From Phycisphaeraceae bacterium (lineage in GTDB: Bacteria; Planctomycetota; Phycisphaerae; Phycisphaerales; Phycisphaeraceae), in assembly GCA_029260695.1 (NCBI GenBank), contig JAJDCT010000114.1, positions 1 to 15,160 on the forward strand: a DNA stretch of 15,160 bases, in the 5' to 3' direction. Numbering within the stretch: the first letter of the stretch is position 1; every line of letters starts with the position of its first letter. The notes under the pieces were generated by a model that had not been told where the DNA came from, did not search any database, and saw only the letters and a list, made by a program, of their open reading frames with translations. The translations under genes and the position numbers were made by a program. Shown here piece after piece: positions 1 to 7,317 of this stretch.

Positions 1-368
1 TTGCCTTTTTTGAGGTTGTACCCGCACTTGATGCAGATCACGGCCCCGGGGTTGATCGACTGGTTGCACGCGGGGCATCGGCCGGTCTGGTCGGCGGCCT
101 TCTGGGCGGCGGAGGGGGGGGCTTCGACGATCGACTCGTCGATCCCGGTGAGGTCCAGGTCGTAGGTATCTGCCTCGGGCTGGGGCTCTGCTTTCTGGGT
201 TTTGGGCAGCGGGTCCACCGCCTCGGCGACCCGGCCGGGCACGGTGGGGATGCGGATTCTTTTAGCGCAGCTTGGGCACTGAGCCTTGCGGTCTGCGATC
301 TGGGTCGACCACTGGAACCGCTTGTGGCAGTGGGGGCATGTGAAGCTTTTGCTTGAACCCTGACTCAT
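1..368 (-). CDS. Zinc-ribbon protein, N-terminal part (runs off the window)
   Basis: Reading the minus strand from ATG at 368-366 gives an open frame of 122 codons that reaches the left edge without a stop, so only the N-terminus is present. A first CxxC pair (C11-P-H-C14) and a second (C31-P-S-C34) form a typical four-cysteine zinc finger. A Pro/Glu/Ala-rich linker (about 45-92) follows, then another pair of knuckles (CPAC near 96-99 and CIKC near 112-115) ending in GYNLKKG. That last pattern is common in planctomycete zinc-ribbon proteins, which often continue into membrane segments (family knowledge); the rest lies outside the window. No clear Shine-Dalgarno precedes the ATG. The gene is divergent from the aminotransferase operon. 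The function is not known; metal binding is well supported, anything further is not. Confidence 0.8.
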   Translation of the reverse strand, partial: MSQGSSKSFTCPHCHKRFQWSTQIADRKAQCPSCAKRIRIPTVPGRVAEAVDPLPKTQKAEPQPEADTYDLDLTGIDESIVEAPPSAAQKAADQTGRCPACNQSINPGAVICIKCGYNLKKG

Positions 369-392
369 CGAGACCCCGTGGGTACATCAGAA

Positions 393-406
393 AGAGCCTA
401 GGCTCT
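393..406. promoter_or_regulatory. Perfect 14-bp palindrome, candidate operator
   Basis: AGAGCCTAGGCTCT reads identically on both strands. It lies 25 bp before the zinc-ribbon start codon, within the divergent intergenic region, a usual place for a dimeric regulator site. A function as an operator is inference; the palindrome itself is seen directly. Confidence 0.4.
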
Positions 407-468
407 CGGGAGGGTGGTGCATTGTCAAGTCCCGCACGTCTGCCCGGCGATCCGGTGGGGATGCCGCC

Positions 469-497
469 TTGGCGTGGGGTCTGAGGGAGACTATCCT
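469..497 (+). promoter_or_regulatory. Candidate sigma70-type promoter of the aminotransferase-mla operon
   Basis: TTGGCG (469-474) and TATCCT (492-497) are separated by exactly 17 bp; each matches the consensus at 4 of 6 bases. The start codon follows 33 bp after the -10, with an AAGGAAG ribosome-binding site (512-518) between. Matches of this quality occur by chance in such regions. Confidence 0.35.
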
Positions 498-530
498 TTG
501 GCCCAGAATACAAGGAAGTGCGAGCCCCCC

Positions 531-1646
531 ATGACAGTACCCCTACTAGACCTAAATAGACAGCACGAGACCCTCATGCCCCAGCTGCGGCAGGTATTTG
601 AGGAGGTGACCCGGTCGGGTCAGTTCATCCTGGGCGAGTATGTCCAGCGTTTTGAGCGTGAGCTGGCCGAATACTGCGGTGTCAAGCACGCGGTGGGGGT
701 TTCTTCGGGGACCGACGCGTTGCTGGTATCGCTGATGGCGATGGGGATCGGCCCCGGTGACGAGGTCATCACCACGCCGTTCACCTTTTTCGCGACCGCC
801 GGGTGCATCGCCCGGGTAGGTGCCAAGCCGGTGTTCGTGGACATCAACCCACGCACCTACAACCTCCAGGCGCATGACATCCAGGGGGCGGTCACCGAGA
901 AGACCAAGGCGATCATGCCGGTGCACCTCTACGGCCTCAGCGCCAACATGGACGCGATCATGGACGTCGCCAAGGCGAACGGCCTGAGGGTGATCGAAGA
1001 CGCCGCGCAGGCATCGGGCGCCCGGTACCACGACAGGCCGGTCGGGTCGATCGGGGACGTGGGCTGCTTCAGCTTCTACCCGACAAAGAACCTCGCGGGG
1101 ATGGGTGACGGCGGGGCGTGCGTGACCAACGACGACGAGCTTGTTGAGAAGCTGCGTCAGATGCGCAACCATGGAGCCGACCGGGCGGACCACTTCCCTA
1201 ACGTGGGCGGTAACTTCCGCCTGGACGGTTACCAGGCCGGGTTCCTCAGCGTCAAGCTGCCCCTACTTGATAGCTGGTGCGACCTGCGCCGCGAGCACGC
1301 CGATCGGTATGGGCGGGAACTCGAAGAGGTGGCGATCACCACGCCGTTTGAGAGCCAGAACCGTCACCACGTCTACAATCAATACACCGTCCGGGTTCGT
1401 GGTAAGGGGATGCGTGACGGCCTGCGCCACCACCTTGCCGCGTGCGGGATCGGCTGCCGGATTTATTACACCCAGCCGCTGCATCTTCAGCCGTGCTTCG
1501 AGGGCCTTGGGTACACCCCCGGGAGCCTGCCGTTCGCCGAGGAGGCGAGTACGCAGGTGCTGAGCCTGCCGTCGTTCCCGGAGATGACCACGCAGGAGCA
1601 GGACGAGGTGATCGCGTGTGTCAGTGATTTCTTCCTCGCAGAGTGA
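531..1646 (+). CDS. DegT/DnrJ/EryC1/StrS-family PLP aminotransferase
   Basis: A 371-residue PLP-dependent enzyme of the family that transaminates keto sugars on nucleotide carriers, as in lipopolysaccharide, O-antigen or glycan synthesis. The whole family length is present. VIEDAAQA (154-161) carries the Asp157 that contacts the PLP pyridine nitrogen; SFYPTKNL (181-188) carries the Schiff-base lysine Lys186, followed by the usual glycine-rich GMGDGGA. The C-terminal YNQYTVR, IYYTQPLHLQ and LSLPSFPEMT segments are typical of sugar aminotransferases of the WecE/WlbE/FdtB kind. The ATG at 531 is chosen because family similarity begins at once (LLDLNRQ) and AAGGAAG lies upstream; the frame is open back to 414 but that part resembles nothing. 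The stop codon is part of the Shine-Dalgarno of mlaF, so the genes are probably co-transcribed. The exact sugar substrate cannot be read from the sequence. Confidence 0.93.
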   Translation: MTVPLLDLNRQHETLMPQLRQVFEEVTRSGQFILGEYVQRFERELAEYCGVKHAVGVSSGTDALLVSLMAMGIGPGDEVITTPFTFFATAGCIARVGAKPVFVDINPRTYNLQAHDIQGAVTEKTKAIMPVHLYGLSANMDAIMDVAKANGLRVIEDAAQASGARYHDRPVGSIGDVGCFSFYPTKNLAGMGDGGACVTNDDELVEKLRQMRNHGADRADHFPNVGGNFRLDGYQAGFLSVKLPLLDSWCDLRREHADRYGRELEEVAITTPFESQNRHHVYNQYTVRVRGKGMRDGLRHHLAACGIGCRIYYTQPLHLQPCFEGLGYTPGSLPFAEEASTQVLSLPSFPEMTTQEQDEVIACVSDFFLAE

Positions 1647-1658
1647 GGGCGACAATTG
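1645..1658 (+). promoter_or_regulatory. Ribosome-binding site deciding the TTG start of mlaF
   Basis: GAGGG (1645-1649) overlaps the TGA stop of the aminotransferase and lies 6 nt before TTG at 1656. The next in-frame candidates, ATG at 1755 and GTG at 1779, have no Shine-Dalgarno at proper distance (GGAGG at 1735-1739 is 15 nt from the ATG). This favours TTG and suggests translational coupling. Confidence 0.6.
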
Positions 1659-2594
1659 ACCGATCTGCCGGACAACCCGGGCCACGATCCCAAGCCGCAT
1701 CCGCCTGACGAGCACCTCGTCGGTGGCGCGGGGTGGAGGCCTTACCCGGCGACGATGCTCGGGCCGGATACCGGCACCGTGAGCCGTCCACACCGACCCG
1801 GCGGTGACACACTCGTGCATCTTGACAATGTTTATAAGAGCTTCGGCACGCTGCGTGTGCTCAACGGTGTATCGCTGGAGATCAAGCGGGGCCAGACCAC
1901 GGTCATCATCGGGCCCTCCGGCACGGGCAAGAGCGTGCTGATTAAGCTGATCGTCGGGCTGCTGATCCCCGACCGGGGCGAAGTCTTCTACGACGGTCAG
2001 CAGGTCAACACGATGTCCCCCAAAGAGCTGGTTGGGATACGCAAGGAGATCGGGTTCCTCTTCCAGATGAGCGCTTTGTTCGACTCGATGGACGTGGGGC
2101 AGAATGTGGAGTTCCCGCTGGTCGAGCACACGGACATGACCACGGCCCAGCGTGACGAGCGGGTGGACCGGGTGCTGCGGATGGTCGGGCTATCGGGTCT
2201 TCAGCGCAAGTGGCCCTCTACGATGTCAGGCGGGCAGAAGAAGCGTGTAGCGCTGGCGCGTGCCATCGTGCTTGAGCCAAGGCTGGTCATGTATGACGAG
2301 CCGACCACCGGGCTGGACCCGATCCGGGCGGACCTGATCAACGAGTTAATCATCGCGTTGAACACCAAGTTCGGGATCACCAGCATCGTGGTGACCCACG
2401 ACATGGCCAGTGCGGCGAAGATTGCGGACCGGATGCTGCTTCTTTACGATGGGAACATCATCTGCGATGGCGACCCCGAGACGTTTCTACGGAGCGAGAA
2501 CCCGCTGGTTCAGCGTTTCATCCAGGGCCAGGCCGACCAGATCGAATTGGAGTCGATCCGGCAGGGCTTGGGCACGCAGGAGGCGGACGGCTAA
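1656..2594 (+). CDS. mlaF: MlaF-type ABC transporter ATP-binding protein
   Basis: The ATPase of an Mla/MCE phospholipid transporter, expected on the cytoplasmic face of the inner membrane with an MlaE permease and MlaD. Motifs seen: Walker A GPSGTGKS (86-93), the MlaF-like Q-loop region GFLFQMSALFDSMDVGQNV, signature MSGGQKKR (190-197), Walker B LVMYDEP (210-216) with catalytic Glu215, D-loop TGLD (218-221) and switch His248 in VVTHD. All catalytic elements are intact. The protein is 312 residues; the nucleotide-binding domain begins near residue 53, so it has an unusual Pro/Gly/Asp-rich N-terminal extension of about 50 residues compared with E. coli MlaF. The TTG start is supported by its ribosome-binding site. 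mlaD follows after 18 nt. No MlaE is adjacent. Confidence 0.92.
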   Translation: MTDLPDNPGHDPKPHPPDEHLVGGAGWRPYPATMLGPDTGTVSRPHRPGGDTLVHLDNVYKSFGTLRVLNGVSLEIKRGQTTVIIGPSGTGKSVLIKLIVGLLIPDRGEVFYDGQQVNTMSPKELVGIRKEIGFLFQMSALFDSMDVGQNVEFPLVEHTDMTTAQRDERVDRVLRMVGLSGLQRKWPSTMSGGQKKRVALARAIVLEPRLVMYDEPTTGLDPIRADLINELIIALNTKFGITSIVVTHDMASAAKIADRMLLLYDGNIICDGDPETFLRSENPLVQRFIQGQADQIELESIRQGLGTQEADG

Positions 2595-2612
2595 CAAGCC
2601 GGGAGTCAAACG

Positions 2613-3608
2613 ATGAAAGAAAGCACAGTCAGCATGTTCGTGGGGGCGACGACCATCGCGGGGATCGTCGGCCTTGCGTGGTTGATGACGGAGATCGGTG
2701 GGTTGTCCAAGTCTTTAGAAGGCGGGTACAGCGTGACGATTACGTCGACGGACGCCGCGGGCCTGCACAAGGACAGCCGGGTGACGTATAGCGGGATCGA
2801 CGTCGGGCGCATCGATTCGATTAAGTTTCAGGGGCGACCCAAGACCGGTGTCGTAGCTGTTGCATTGATCACGACCGATGGTCTGGAACTGCCCGACGAC
2901 GTGACCGTGAAGATCCAGAACCCATTGCTGGGGGGTTCCGCCACCGCCGCGTTGGTCCGCGAGCCCGGGCCGGTCACGGACTACCTCCCGACCGACGGCA
3001 CGGCGGCGATCACGGGTGAGCCCGCGGTCGATTTCTCGAAGGTGGCCGAGGAGTTACGCAACGCTTTGAGTGGCCCGATGGAAGAGTTCGCACGGATATC
3101 CGACAACTTCGACGCAGTGAGTAAAGAGTGGACCCTCGTAGGTGAAAACATCAACCTCCTGGTCGAGCAACGCAGCACCGAAACGGTCGATCAAGGCGAC
3201 GCCATGGGGAACCTGGCGACCGTGATGGCCCGCGCGGATCAGCGGTTGGCTGAGCTCAAGACGGCGATCGAGGGGGTCAACAGTTACGTCAACGACGAGG
3301 AGCTCAGGGCCGACGTGCGGAGCACCGCCGCCAACGCCCGGGAGCTCAGCAAGAAATTCAATGACAGCCTCGACACGCTCCGCACCCGTTACGTCGCGGT
3401 GGCCGACGACCTCAGCTCCGTCGTGCAGTCGATGCAGAAGCTGACGGACAAGACCCTTGAAGGCGGCGGGACGTTCGGGAAGATGATGAGCGACCCTGCC
3501 TTATACGAAAACCTCAACGACGCATCGCAACGCCTCAAGGCCGCGATCGACGACGTGCGGTTGTTGGTCGAAAAATGGAAGGCCGAGGGGCTCCCGGTGC
3601 AGTTTTAA
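2613..3608 (+). CDS. mlaD: MlaD-like MCE-domain lipid-binding protein
   Basis: The substrate-binding component of an Mla/MCE system, anchored in the inner membrane with its MCE domain in the periplasm, where the family forms rings that carry phospholipids. At 331 residues it is longer than E. coli MlaD. A single N-terminal membrane segment (about 6-26) precedes the MCE domain (about 38-118), which shows the family pattern AGLHKDSRVTYSGIDVGRI (49-67). The remainder (about 140-331) is mainly helical, with likely coiled-coil stretches, and ends in a conserved-looking GTFGKMMSDPALYENL segment and LVEKWKAEG. GGGAG (2601-2605) lies 7 nt before the ATG. It is the last gene of the aminotransferase-mlaF-mlaD operon. 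The family call is firm; the lipid cargo and direction of transport are unknown. Confidence 0.92.
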   Translation: MKESTVSMFVGATTIAGIVGLAWLMTEIGGLSKSLEGGYSVTITSTDAAGLHKDSRVTYSGIDVGRIDSIKFQGRPKTGVVAVALITTDGLELPDDVTVKIQNPLLGGSATAALVREPGPVTDYLPTDGTAAITGEPAVDFSKVAEELRNALSGPMEEFARISDNFDAVSKEWTLVGENINLLVEQRSTETVDQGDAMGNLATVMARADQRLAELKTAIEGVNSYVNDEELRADVRSTAANARELSKKFNDSLDTLRTRYVAVADDLSSVVQSMQKLTDKTLEGGGTFGKMMSDPALYENLNDASQRLKAAIDDVRLLVEKWKAEGLPVQF

Positions 3609-3612
3609 TGGG

Positions 3613-3640
3613 AGCTATCAGCTGTTAGCCGTTAGCTATT
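3613..3640 (+). repeat. Four tandem degenerate heptamers
   Basis: Directly after the mlaD stop lie AGCTATC, AGCTGTT, AGCCGTT and AGCTATT, four consecutive 7-mers with consensus AGCTGTT/AGCTATT. Only four copies are present. Heptamer strings of this kind could be a dispersed genomic repeat, which this window alone cannot show. Confidence 0.6.
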
Positions 3641-3713
3641 TAGACAGAGAGTGATCCGCCGCCCTACAGGATTCAAGGCACGCTTGCGGTTTGGCGTGTC
3701 CTATGCAACATCA

Positions 3714-3746
3714 AAAAAGCTTAGTGCTTGTGGTCAATAGCTTTTT
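3714..3746 (+). repeat. Inverted repeat (stem-loop) just before apgM
   Basis: AAAAAGCT (3714-3721) and AGCTTTTT (3739-3746) are perfect complements around a 17-nt loop, ending 6 nt before the apgM ATG. There is no Shine-Dalgarno between. The stem has only two G-C pairs, so it may be a weak terminator for the mla operon, a translation-modulating element of apgM, or chance. Confidence 0.35.
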
Positions 3747-3752
3747 CTTCCT

Positions 3753-4958
3753 ATGAAATACGTCATTATCATCCCCGACGGCGCAGCGGACTTTCCGATT
3801 GACGATCTGGGCGGCAAGACGCCGCTCCAGGCCGCTCAGACGCCGAACACCGATCGGTTGGCACTCACGGGTCGTCTCGGGACCGCCGCGACCACGCCCG
3901 ACGGGATGCCCTGCGGCAGCGACGTTTGCACGATGTCCCTGCTGGGTTACGACCCCGCGAAGTATCACTCCGGCCGAGCCCCGCTTGAAGCCGCGGCGCT
4001 GGGGATCGAGCTGAACGACACCGACTGGATCTTCAGGGTCAACTTTGTCACCGTGATCGACGGGAAGATGCAGGACCACTCCGCCGGGCACATCTCTGAT
4101 GAGGAGGGCCGACGCTTGCTGACCGAGTTTGCCAGCCGTGTCGATCTGCCCGGCGCGACGCTGTACCCCGGGGTGAGTTACCGAAACATCATGGTCGACT
4201 CATCCGGGCGCGACTGGTCCGAGTTGGTCACCGTCCCGCCTCACGACATCCCCGGCGAACCGCTGCTTCGGCACCTGCCGGTCGGCGGCGAGAACGCCAA
4301 GCTGCTGCACACCCTGATGGACCGTAGCGCCGAGCTTTTCGGCACACACGAGATCAACCTGACCCGCCAGGAGATGGGCGAACTGCCCGCGACACATCTT
4401 TGGCCCTGGGGGCAGGGGCGTAAGCCCTCGATGCCCACCTTCGAGTCGAGGTTCAAGCTGCGGGGCGCGATGATCACGGCCGTAGACCTGCTGGCCGGTA
4501 TCTCGCACTTCATCGGTTGGGACCGTTTGGATGTCCCCGGGCAGACCAGCTACCACGACAACGACTACGTCGCCACTGGCAGGCACGCCATCGCCGCGAT
4601 CGAAGACTACGACGTGCTGTGCGTCCACGTCGAGGCCCCGGACGAGGCCAGCCACGCCGCAGACGCCACGACTAAAGTCGCCGCGATCGAAGCGATCGAC
4701 AAGCACGTCGTCGGCCCGATCCACGAAGCATTAAAAAAGCGTGGCGAGGATTGGCGCATCCTGCTGCTGCCGGACCACTACACCCGCGTGGACAACCGCA
4801 AACACGACCCGACCCCGGTCCCGTTCCTGATGGCCGGCAAGAACGTCCGCTCGGTCCGTGAGGTCCCTTTCAGCGAAGAAAACGCCGACAGCTCCGACCT
4901 GCACATCGATTATGGCCACGAGCTGATGGAATACTTCCTGCACAGCGGGTTGGTGTAG
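3753..4958 (+). CDS. apgM: Cofactor-independent phosphoglycerate mutase, archaeal (ApgM) type
   Basis: A 401-residue alkaline-phosphatase-superfamily enzyme, predicted to interconvert 3- and 2-phosphoglycerate in glycolysis and gluconeogenesis. Visible metal and catalytic residues: Asp9 in IIPDGAAD, nucleophile Ser56 in PCGSDVCT, Asp297 and His301 in EAPDEASH, Asp341-His342 in LLLPDHYTR and His351 in RKHDPTPVPF. The length and the short insertion domain (roughly 65-190) match the ApgM group, not the ~510-residue GpmI group. Some members of this group were once proposed to be homoserine kinases; nothing here (no threonine-pathway neighbour) supports that, but it stays a minor alternative. ATG at 3753 begins the family core (MKYVIIIPDG) although it lacks a Shine-Dalgarno and a stem-loop abuts it. 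The gene stands alone and is convergent with the next one. Confidence 0.92.
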   Translation: MKYVIIIPDGAADFPIDDLGGKTPLQAAQTPNTDRLALTGRLGTAATTPDGMPCGSDVCTMSLLGYDPAKYHSGRAPLEAAALGIELNDTDWIFRVNFVTVIDGKMQDHSAGHISDEEGRRLLTEFASRVDLPGATLYPGVSYRNIMVDSSGRDWSELVTVPPHDIPGEPLLRHLPVGGENAKLLHTLMDRSAELFGTHEINLTRQEMGELPATHLWPWGQGRKPSMPTFESRFKLRGAMITAVDLLAGISHFIGWDRLDVPGQTSYHDNDYVATGRHAIAAIEDYDVLCVHVEAPDEASHAADATTKVAAIEAIDKHVVGPIHEALKKRGEDWRILLLPDHYTRVDNRKHDPTPVPFLMAGKNVRSVREVPFSEENADSSDLHIDYGHELMEYFLHSGLV

Positions 4959-5045
4959 GGAAAACTGGAAATAACGAAGGGGGATGAGTTCCAATGGTCG
5001 GGACTGAAGCAACGAAGCCATGCGGTTTGTCGCGCCGTCACGCCG

Positions 5046-5774
5046 TCACTCTATCCCCAGCCGCCGACGCTCTCGTTTGCCCATCCGTTCCAAGACAGTC
5101 TTGTTGAGGTTGCGTTTCCGGTTCACAAAATACCACCAGGGCATGCGGAAGGGCCAGAACCAAAGCGACCGTAGGAACGCAAGCTCGTCCTTCATCGCAA
5201 CCGCGATGATCGTCTCGAAGTCCTGGTATTCCAGCGGGTCGATGGTGCTCAGGTCGGTGGGTGCCACGACCGCTTCGGCGTCGGTGTGTAGTTCCCAGAG
5301 CCGGCGGATATTTTTGGTATCGAACATCTGCTTGTAGCAACCGGGCCCGATGGGCAGCAGGGGGCCGTCGGTGCTCCCGGTCGTGGTCAGGCCGTATCTT
5401 TTACCGAAGATGCTGACGATGTCCACGGTGGTTAGTCCCGGGATATTGTCGCCTTTGGTTCGGTAGACGCAGATGTAGGTGTGATCGCCGCGTTGTTTCC
5501 AGGCGGCGAACCGTGTGTTGACATTGGGGAGCAGCAATCGAAATGCGCCGACCCACTCAAAACCATGTCCTTCTAACCAGTCCGGGCCAGTTAATACCTC
5601 CCCAAGCAGCCGGACGCGATCGGCGGGGTGCCCGGTGATCCGTTCGATCTGGGTCTCTTCGATCTTCCTGAGTATCCACCAGCCGGCACCGATGCAGACC
5701 ACCACCGGCAGCACGATGTACAGCAGCAGATCGAGGTAAGGCAGGAAGAACCACAGAACGTCGATCAGGCTCAT
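5046..5774 (-). CDS. Hypothetical membrane-anchored protein
   Basis: I do not recognise this 242-residue protein. It begins with a strongly hydrophobic stretch (about 5-35: aromatic and Leu-rich, then IVLPVVVCIGAGWWIL), enough for one long or two short membrane segments, followed by a charged junction (RKIEETQIER). The soluble middle (about 45-190) includes a possible beta-rich portion (HTYICVYRTKGD, TTVDIVSIFGKRYG). Near the C-terminus a Trp/Phe-rich patch (RSLWFWPFRMPWWYFVNRKR) could lie along the membrane, and the end is very basic (KRERRRLG). It lies 30 nt downstream of hflX on the same strand and is probably co-transcribed with it. Codon and base use match the neighbours. That this is a real gene is supported by its length, position and protein-like composition; its function is unknown. 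Confidence 0.75.
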   Translation of the reverse strand: MSLIDVLWFFLPYLDLLLYIVLPVVVCIGAGWWILRKIEETQIERITGHPADRVRLLGEVLTGPDWLEGHGFEWVGAFRLLLPNVNTRFAAWKQRGDHTYICVYRTKGDNIPGLTTVDIVSIFGKRYGLTTTGSTDGPLLPIGPGCYKQMFDTKNIRRLWELHTDAEAVVAPTDLSTIDPLEYQDFETIIAVAMKDELAFLRSLWFWPFRMPWWYFVNRKRNLNKTVLERMGKRERRRLGIE

Positions 5775-5804
5775 GCTCAGGCCCCATCTTGATTAGGCAG
5801 TGCG

Positions 5805-7163
5805 TTATCTACCCCAACCGCCTTTGGGTTCACCGTCGTCGTACTCGCCGACGATGACCGCGGTGCTGCCCATGGCGTGGAACTGGTCGAGTTGGCGCTT
5901 GCCGATTCGGATGGACATGGTGACGGTGTCGCCTTCGTAGTTTCGGTCCAGTACGTTGGCGCGGTTTTCCAGGAAGTGGATGGCTTTGCCATCCGCGCTG
6001 GAAAGTTGAAGCTCCATGTCGATCGTGCCGCCCTTGGCTTGGGCGAGCACCGCGTCGGTCACGGCGTCGAGGCCTTCCTGTGTGATCGCGCTGATCGGGA
6101 GGCTCCCGGGGTGCTCCTGTTGGATCACCAACAGGTCGGCGTTGTGCGTCAGCAGGTCGGTCTTATTCAAGAGCAACAGCCGTTTGGGTTCGGTCGCGCC
6201 GATGTCGTTGAGTACCTCCATCACCGTGCGGTACTGGTGCTCCGCCCGGGGGTGTGAGACATCCAGCACGACCAGCAACAGGTCGGCGTGGACGGCTTCT
6301 TCGAGTGTTGCTTTGAAGCTGGCGACCAGGTGGTGGGGGAGGTTGCGGACGAAGCCGACGGTATCCGAGAGCATCACCGCGTCGCCGCCGCCCAAGTCCC
6401 ACTTGCGGGTCCGTGTCGAGAGGGTGGCGAAGAGCTTGTCGTCGGCGTAGGCCCCGCCGGCCTGACCGGAAGCGGACTGGATGGTGGCGTTGAACAGCGT
6501 GCTCTTGCCGGCGTTGGTGTACCCGACCAGGCAGACGGTGTAGAAATCCTTGTTGCGTGCCTGGACCTCGCGGGTCTTTCGGCCCTGCACTTCTTTGATC
6601 TCGCGCTTCAGCTGCGCCTTCTTGCGTTGCACGATCCGGCGGTCGACTTCGAGTTGCTGCTCACCGGGGCCGCGCGTCCCGATCCCGACAGGTGAACCGC
6701 CGGCGATCCTTTCGAGGTGGTCCCACATCGCACGCAGCCGGGGGTAGGTGTATTCCAACTGTGCCAGCTCAACCTGCAGCTTGGCCTCATGGGAACGGGC
6801 CCGGGCGGCGAAGATGTCCAGGATCAACTCGCTGCGGTCCAGCACCTTGCGCTCGATGACCTTCTCGATGTTCCCGATCTGTGACGGCGACAGGTCGTTG
6901 TCGAAGATCACGACCTGCGCGTCGTGGACCTCGCACATGATCTTGAGTTCCTCGACCTTGCCCTTGCCGATGAACGTCTTGGCGCTGGGCTTGCGGAGTT
7001 TCTGCATGAGCTGGTCGCAGCAGATCGCCCCGGCGGTGTCCGCCAGGGACCGAAGCTCCGCCAGGGGATCGTGCGGGTCCGACCCGTCGTTGGGCAGCAG
7101 GGCGACGACTAAAATCGCCCGCTCCCGCTGGACCGCTAATTGTTCTCGTTGCATCTGTGACAT
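5805..7163 (-). CDS. hflX: GTPase HflX
   Basis: A 452-residue HflX-family GTPase, which binds the 50S subunit or 70S ribosome and in E. coli splits stalled or heat-stressed ribosomes in the cytoplasm. The N-terminal HflX domain shows TFIGKGKVEEL (63-73), VIFDNDLSPSQIGNIE (85-100), the LDRSELILDIFAARARSHE region (108-126) and the GPGEQQLEVDRR glycine-rich segment (165-176). The GTPase domain has all motifs: G1 GYTNAGKS (214-221), G3 DTVG (267-270), G4 NKTD (333-336) and G5 SAI (358-360). The C-terminal HflX domain follows (about 375-452). No part is missing. ATG at 7163 is taken; a second ATG at 7154 is possible. There is no Shine-Dalgarno, and a -10-like TAGAAT ends 8 nt upstream, suggesting a leaderless transcript. 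A hypothetical membrane protein follows in the same operon. Confidence 0.95.
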   Translation of the reverse strand: MSQMQREQLAVQRERAILVVALLPNDGSDPHDPLAELRSLADTAGAICCDQLMQKLRKPSAKTFIGKGKVEELKIMCEVHDAQVVIFDNDLSPSQIGNIEKVIERKVLDRSELILDIFAARARSHEAKLQVELAQLEYTYPRLRAMWDHLERIAGGSPVGIGTRGPGEQQLEVDRRIVQRKKAQLKREIKEVQGRKTREVQARNKDFYTVCLVGYTNAGKSTLFNATIQSASGQAGGAYADDKLFATLSTRTRKWDLGGGDAVMLSDTVGFVRNLPHHLVASFKATLEEAVHADLLLVVLDVSHPRAEHQYRTVMEVLNDIGATEPKRLLLLNKTDLLTHNADLLVIQQEHPGSLPISAITQEGLDAVTDAVLAQAKGGTIDMELQLSSADGKAIHFLENRANVLDRNYEGDTVTMSIRIGKRQLDQFHAMGSTAVIVGEYDDGEPKGGWGR

Positions 7164-7171
7164 CGGATGCC

Positions 7172-7177
7172 ATTCTA
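7172..7177 (-). promoter_or_regulatory. Candidate -10 element of hflX (leaderless)
   Basis: On the minus strand TAGAAT (7177-7172) matches TATAAT at 5 of 6 bases and ends 8 nt before the hflX ATG. Transcription would start at or within a base or two of the start codon. No good -35 was found 16-18 bp upstream, so the promoter is tentative. Confidence 0.4.
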
Positions 7178-7317
7178 GCCCGTTGGGCTTCTTACGAGGT
7201 CTGCCGTGTGAATTACCGGCAAGCGCTCGGGGTAGTCGTGTGTGAGGTCCTCACCGGGTGTTATGACCACAGCGCCGCAGGTAAGCGGTCTGTCGGCTCA
7301 GCCGGTTATGGGGTGGA

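Larger units (their letters stand above)
369..530. other. Divergent intergenic region, zinc-ribbon gene / aminotransferase
   Basis: These 162 bp separate two divergently transcribed genes and should carry both promoters. They contain a perfect 14-bp palindrome (393-406) and a plausible plus-strand promoter (469-497). On the minus strand a perfect TTGACA sits at 428-423, but no good -10 follows at normal spacing. Confidence 0.5.

Noticed and set aside
423..428. Perfect TTGACA on the minus strand upstream of the zinc-ribbon gene
   Set aside because: No -10-like hexamer at 16-18 bp; the nearest (TAGGCT) is 22 bp away inside the palindrome.
552..1193. 213-codon minus-strand frame
   Set aside because: Antisense to the aminotransferase core; low-complexity Val/Arg/Asp composition typical of a shadow.
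1263..2129. 288-codon open frame on the minus strand
   Set aside because: It lies fully across the aminotransferase and mlaF, whose motifs are intact, and its translation resembles no protein family; high-GC shadow frame.
3714..3746. Stem-loop as a strong rho-independent terminator of mlaD
   Set aside because: Only two G-C pairs, a 17-nt loop, and the T run is part of the stem; kept only as an inverted repeat.
3753..4958. Homoserine kinase assignment for the apgM gene
   Set aside because: All phosphoglycerate-mutase metal and nucleophile residues are visible, and no threonine-pathway gene is nearby.
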